DNA of 6,891 nucleotides from contig JAFYOK010000234.1 in assembly GCA_017560175.1 (NCBI GenBank), forward strand, positions 1 to 6,891. Direction: 5' to 3'. Origin of the DNA: Clostridia bacterium. GTDB lineage: Bacteria; Bacillota; Clostridia; Oscillospirales; Butyricicoccaceae. Each line of letters opens with the position of its first letter. Position 1 is the stretch's first letter. Positions 4,025-6,891 of the stretch are shown here, one piece after another. The notes under the pieces were generated by a model that did no database searches, was not told the origin of the DNA, and was given only the letters and a program-made list of their open reading frames with translations. The translations under genes and the position numbers were made by a program.

Positions 4025-6891
4025 TTAATTATTGGCTGCTTTATGATCTACCCAAAGCTCACATTGGCTGATGACGATCTGTACAGCATCTTCCATGTCT
4101 TCGGGGGGATATTTGTGTTTCTTCAGGAGTCGTTTGACCAAGCGGCGCATACCGGCTCTTGCACTCTCCTTCGTCTGCCAATCGATGGTACGGTTAACTC
4201 GAAGAAGATCCGTCAGCTCCTTGGTTAAAGCTACAAGTTCATCATGCTGGTAGAAATCCTTAATGGCCTGCGGCTTTGTCAGAGCATCATAGAAAGCAAG
4301 CTCATCTGCCGTAAGACCAAGTTTTTCACCTTCAGCTGCGGCATCAGCGATCTCCTTAGCCAGCTTCAGCAGTTCACCAATAACTTCCTCATTGGTAATA
4401 AGACCGTTAATATAGCGGTTCATGGCCGTCTTGATAATTTCAGAGAACTTCTCCGACTTAACAATATTGGTGCGGCGATACATGGAGACCTGTTCAGCAA
4501 GCAGCTTTTTCAGCAGTTCAACCGCCAAGTTGCGTTCTTTCATGTTGGCGATCTCTTCAAGGAACTTGGGATCAAACAGAGAGAACTGCGACTGCACATC
4601 AGAGAAGAGGTTAATGACTCCCTCACTTTGAACGGTATGCTTCAAAAGCTCATTGATGCGTTCATTGACCTCAAACAGGGTAAACTGCTTACCTGTACCA
4701 TTGGAAACCAAGCGAACGATCATGGTTCTGACCGCTTCAAAGAAAGACTGCTCTGTACGGGATTTTTCATCTGCAAGGCTTCCGCAAAGAGATAATGCCT
4801 GTCTTAACAGCAGCGCTTCTCTAATAAAGACGTTCTGTGTTTTTTCATTATCGGGAAGGTCATGCTCGGCTACGTTTTTGCCAAGGATGAAGTTAACAGC
4901 ACCTGTGATGGTCTTGGCTCTTTGCAGATCGGAACTATCCATAAAGGGCGAATAATCAAAACCATGGAAAATATCACGGCAGATCGACAGCTTCTCCATG
5001 AACTTCGGATAAGCCGCTTTGCCAACATCGGTATCACCATAGTTCTTCTTATCTCTGGCCGTATAGTCATTCATGGCTTGTTTGAGAGCAGCTGCAATGC
5101 CGACATAATCAACGACCAAGCCGCCTTCTTTATCCTTAAAGACTCGATTGACACGAGCGATGGCCTGCATCAGATTATGTCCCGACATGGGCTTATAGAC
5201 ATACATGGTGGCAAGAGAAGGAACATCAAAGCCGGTCAACCACATATCAACAACGATGGCAATCTTCAAAGGAGAGTCGTTATCCTTGAACTTACGAGCC
5301 ATTTCGTCTTTATGGGCTTTGTTGCCGATAATTTCTCGCCATTCTTCCGGGTCATTGTTGCCCTGTGTCATAACAACAGCAATTTTTTCTGTCCATGCCG
5401 GTCGAAGCTCCAAAATACGCTTATAGATCTTCATGGCAATGGGACGGGAGTAAGCAACAATCATAGCTTTACCGGTCAGGATGCCTTCTCGGTAATTCTC
5501 ATAATGGTCAAGGATGTCGTTAACCAAAGAGTTGACCGTCTGATCGGCACCTAAAATAGCTTCCATCTGGCCAAGCTCTTTCTTGCTCTTTTCAATAACA
5601 TAAGGATCGGCGTTCTGTGCCAGGATGTCATATTCGGCATCGATCAGCCGCAAGGTGTTTTCATCCAGCTTGAGGTGAATGACACGGCTCTCATAATAAA
5701 CCGGACGGGTAGCTCCATCCTCTACGGCTTGTGTCATATCATAGATATCGATGTATTCGCCAAAGACCTCACGAGTGCTTCGATCCTTGGAAGAGATCGG
5801 TGTTCCGGTAAAGCCGATATATGTAGCATTGGGTAAGCTGTCACGAATAATACGAGCTGTGCCGATGATGGTCTTGGCTTCAATCTCACCTTTATCATTC
5901 TGCTTGACAACGACCTTTTCACTCAGACCATAATGTCCTCGATGAGCTTCATCCGACATAACAATGATATTTCTTCGTTCAGACAGAGCTTCGCTGCTTT
6001 CTTCAAACTTCTGCATGGTGGTAAAAATAATACCATTGGCCTGTCGATTGGCAAGCAGCTCTTTCAGGTGCTTACGGCTTTCGGCATGCTGAGGTGTCTG
6101 ACGAAGGAAATCTTTACAACGGGAGAACTGACCATAAAGCTGATCGTCAAGGTCGTTACGGTCGGTGATGACAACAATGGTCGGGCTATCCAATGCTTCC
6201 TGTAAATAATGAGCATAGAAAACCATAGAGAGGGACTTGCCGCTTCCCTGTGTATGCCAGAAGACACCGCCTTTACCATCGGTAACGGTAGCTCTCATGG
6301 TAGAAGCCACAGCTTTTTTAACAGCAAAATACTGATGATAACCGGCAAGGATCTTGAAGGTGTTCTGACCATCCACATTGAAGCAGATGAAGTTCTTCAG
6401 GATATCCAAAAAACGTGTTCTTTCAAATAAACCCTCAAAGAAGGTATCGAAGGCGGCATACTGGGTGTTCTCATAGCTGCCATCAGTTGTCTTCCATTCC
6501 ATGAAGCGGTCTTCACCCGAAGTAATGGTACCGGCTTTGGAAGTGGTCATGTCACTCATAACGCAGATGGCATTATAAATGAACATGGAAGGGATCTCAT
6601 GCATGTAATTACGCAGCTGACGATAAGCCTCCGAAGCATCGGTCTCTTCTCTGGAAGGTGACTTCAGCTCAACAACGACCAACGGCAGACCATTGACGAA
6701 CAGAAGAACATCGGGGCGTTTTTCAGAGTTCTCAATGAATGTCCATTGGTTGGCTACGGTAAAGGTGTTATTGTCGGGATTGTTATAGTCGATCAGATAA
6801 ACAAGGGTCGACCGTTCTTCGCCGCCATCAAAATATTTGACCGGGACACCGTTTTGCAGATAATCCATAAAGACCATGTTCTTCTGAAGGA
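4025..6891 (-). CDS. hsdR: Type I restriction enzyme, restriction/translocation subunit HsdR (5' end outside the window)
   Basis: This is the motor and nuclease subunit of a type I restriction-modification enzyme, which translocates unmodified DNA using ATP and cuts far from the recognition site. Numbering from the Met at 6877, the visible 950 residues contain the PD-(D/E)xK nuclease (Asp56 in RPDVLLF; Glu70 and Lys72 in VVVELKSP), Walker A TQGSGKS (209-215), a motif Ia-like VVITDRNDLDDQ, DEAH (309-312), TGTP (357-360), motif V LTGFDVPS (547-554) and motif VI QAIARVNRVF (571-580). The C-terminal helical region (about 620-950) ends in the usual HsdR tail (KESARAGMRRLVKRLLKK). All key residues are present. 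The Met at 6877 is probably not the real start: the frame stays open to the edge (LQKN precedes it), there is no ribosome binding site, and relatives have more N-terminal sequence in which N..F...L..GV is internal. HsdM and HsdS are not in the window and are expected to the right or elsewhere. Confidence 0.96.
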   Translation of the reverse strand, partial: LQKNMVFMDYLQNGVPVKYFDGGEERSTLVYLIDYNNPDNNTFTVANQWTFIENSEKRPDVLLFVNGLPLVVVELKSPSREETDASEAYRQLRNYMHEIPSMFIYNAICVMSDMTTSKAGTITSGEDRFMEWKTTDGSYENTQYAAFDTFFEGLFERTRFLDILKNFICFNVDGQNTFKILAGYHQYFAVKKAVASTMRATVTDGKGGVFWHTQGSGKSLSMVFYAHYLQEALDSPTIVVITDRNDLDDQLYGQFSRCKDFLRQTPQHAESRKHLKELLANRQANGIIFTTMQKFEESSEALSERRNIIVMSDEAHRGHYGLSEKVVVKQNDKGEIEAKTIIGTARIIRDSLPNATYIGFTGTPISSKDRSTREVFGEYIDIYDMTQAVEDGATRPVYYESRVIHLKLDENTLRLIDAEYDILAQNADPYVIEKSKKELGQMEAILGADQTVNSLVNDILDHYENYREGILTGKAMIVAYSRPIAMKIYKRILELRPAWTEKIAVVMTQGNNDPEEWREIIGNKAHKDEMARKFKDNDSPLKIAIVVDMWLTGFDVPSLATMYVYKPMSGHNLMQAIARVNRVFKDKEGGLVVDYVGIAAALKQAMNDYTARDKKNYGDTDVGKAAYPKFMEKLSICRDIFHGFDYSPFMDSSDLQRAKTITGAVNFILGKNVAEHDLPDNEKTQNVFIREALLLRQALSLCGSLADEKSRTEQSFFEAVRTMIVRLVSNGTGKQFTLFEVNERINELLKHTVQSEGVINLFSDVQSQFSLFDPKFLEEIANMKERNLAVELLKKLLAEQVSMYRRTNIVKSEKFSEIIKTAMNRYINGLITNEEVIGELLKLAKEIADAAAEGEKLGLTADELAFYDALTKPQAIKDFYQHDELVALTKELTDLLRVNRTIDWQTKESARAGMRRLVKRLLKKHKYPPEDMEDAVQIVISQCELWVDHKAANN

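Noticed and set aside
4244..5554. Long + strand open frames of 183 and 230 codons within 4244-5554
   Set aside because: They lie antisense to hsdR, which carries all family motifs continuously; the antisense peptides look like shadows of its codon pattern and have no ribosome binding site.

Overview
The window looks like accessory DNA from a low- to mid-GC Firmicute, probably a gut-type Clostridia or a relative. This is inferred from strong AGGAGG-type ribosome binding sites, AT-rich intergenic DNA, a Tn916-like tyrosine integrase, and an HsdR of the kind common in anaerobic Firmicutes. No rRNA, tRNA or species-specific gene is present, so the taxonomic call is soft.

Layout from left to right. 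(1) 1-65: the last 20 codons of an unrecognised gene on the + strand. (2) 157-1368 (+): a complete 403-residue tyrosine recombinase of the integrative-element type, preceded by an inverted repeat and a strong ribosome binding site, and followed by a good intrinsic terminator (1377-1420). (3) 1421-1923: about 500 bp of AT-rich DNA with no credible gene but much secondary structure. It holds two copies of a composite two-hairpin module (1485-1626 and 1736-1859), a cluster of tiny hairpins, a further inverted repeat and a terminator-like hairpin. (4) 1924-3660 (-): a complete 578-residue DEAH-box superfamily 2 helicase-like ATPase that I cannot assign to a named family. (5) 3661-4024: a short gap with possible small or decayed reading frames and the hsdR terminator. 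(6) 4025-6891 (-): the restriction/translocation subunit HsdR of a type I restriction-modification system, whose 5' end lies beyond the right edge.

How the parts may work together. HsdR would cut and pump DNA as part of an HsdR2M2S complex whose M and S genes must lie outside the window. The helicase has its own start signal and lies downstream of the hsdR terminator, so it may be a separate defence or mobile-element function. The integrase points towards the helicase, so the structured 500 bp lies between two convergent 3' ends and two terminators, and is not a leader of either gene. In Tn916-like elements the end of the element lies just past the int stop codon. An element boundary may therefore fall in this structured region, with the helicase and hsdR either in the flank or in an adjoining island.

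The most interesting signal is the duplicated hairpin module. Its two copies differ in primary sequence, but the differences are compensated in the stems, which is the hallmark of selection on a folded RNA or single-stranded DNA.
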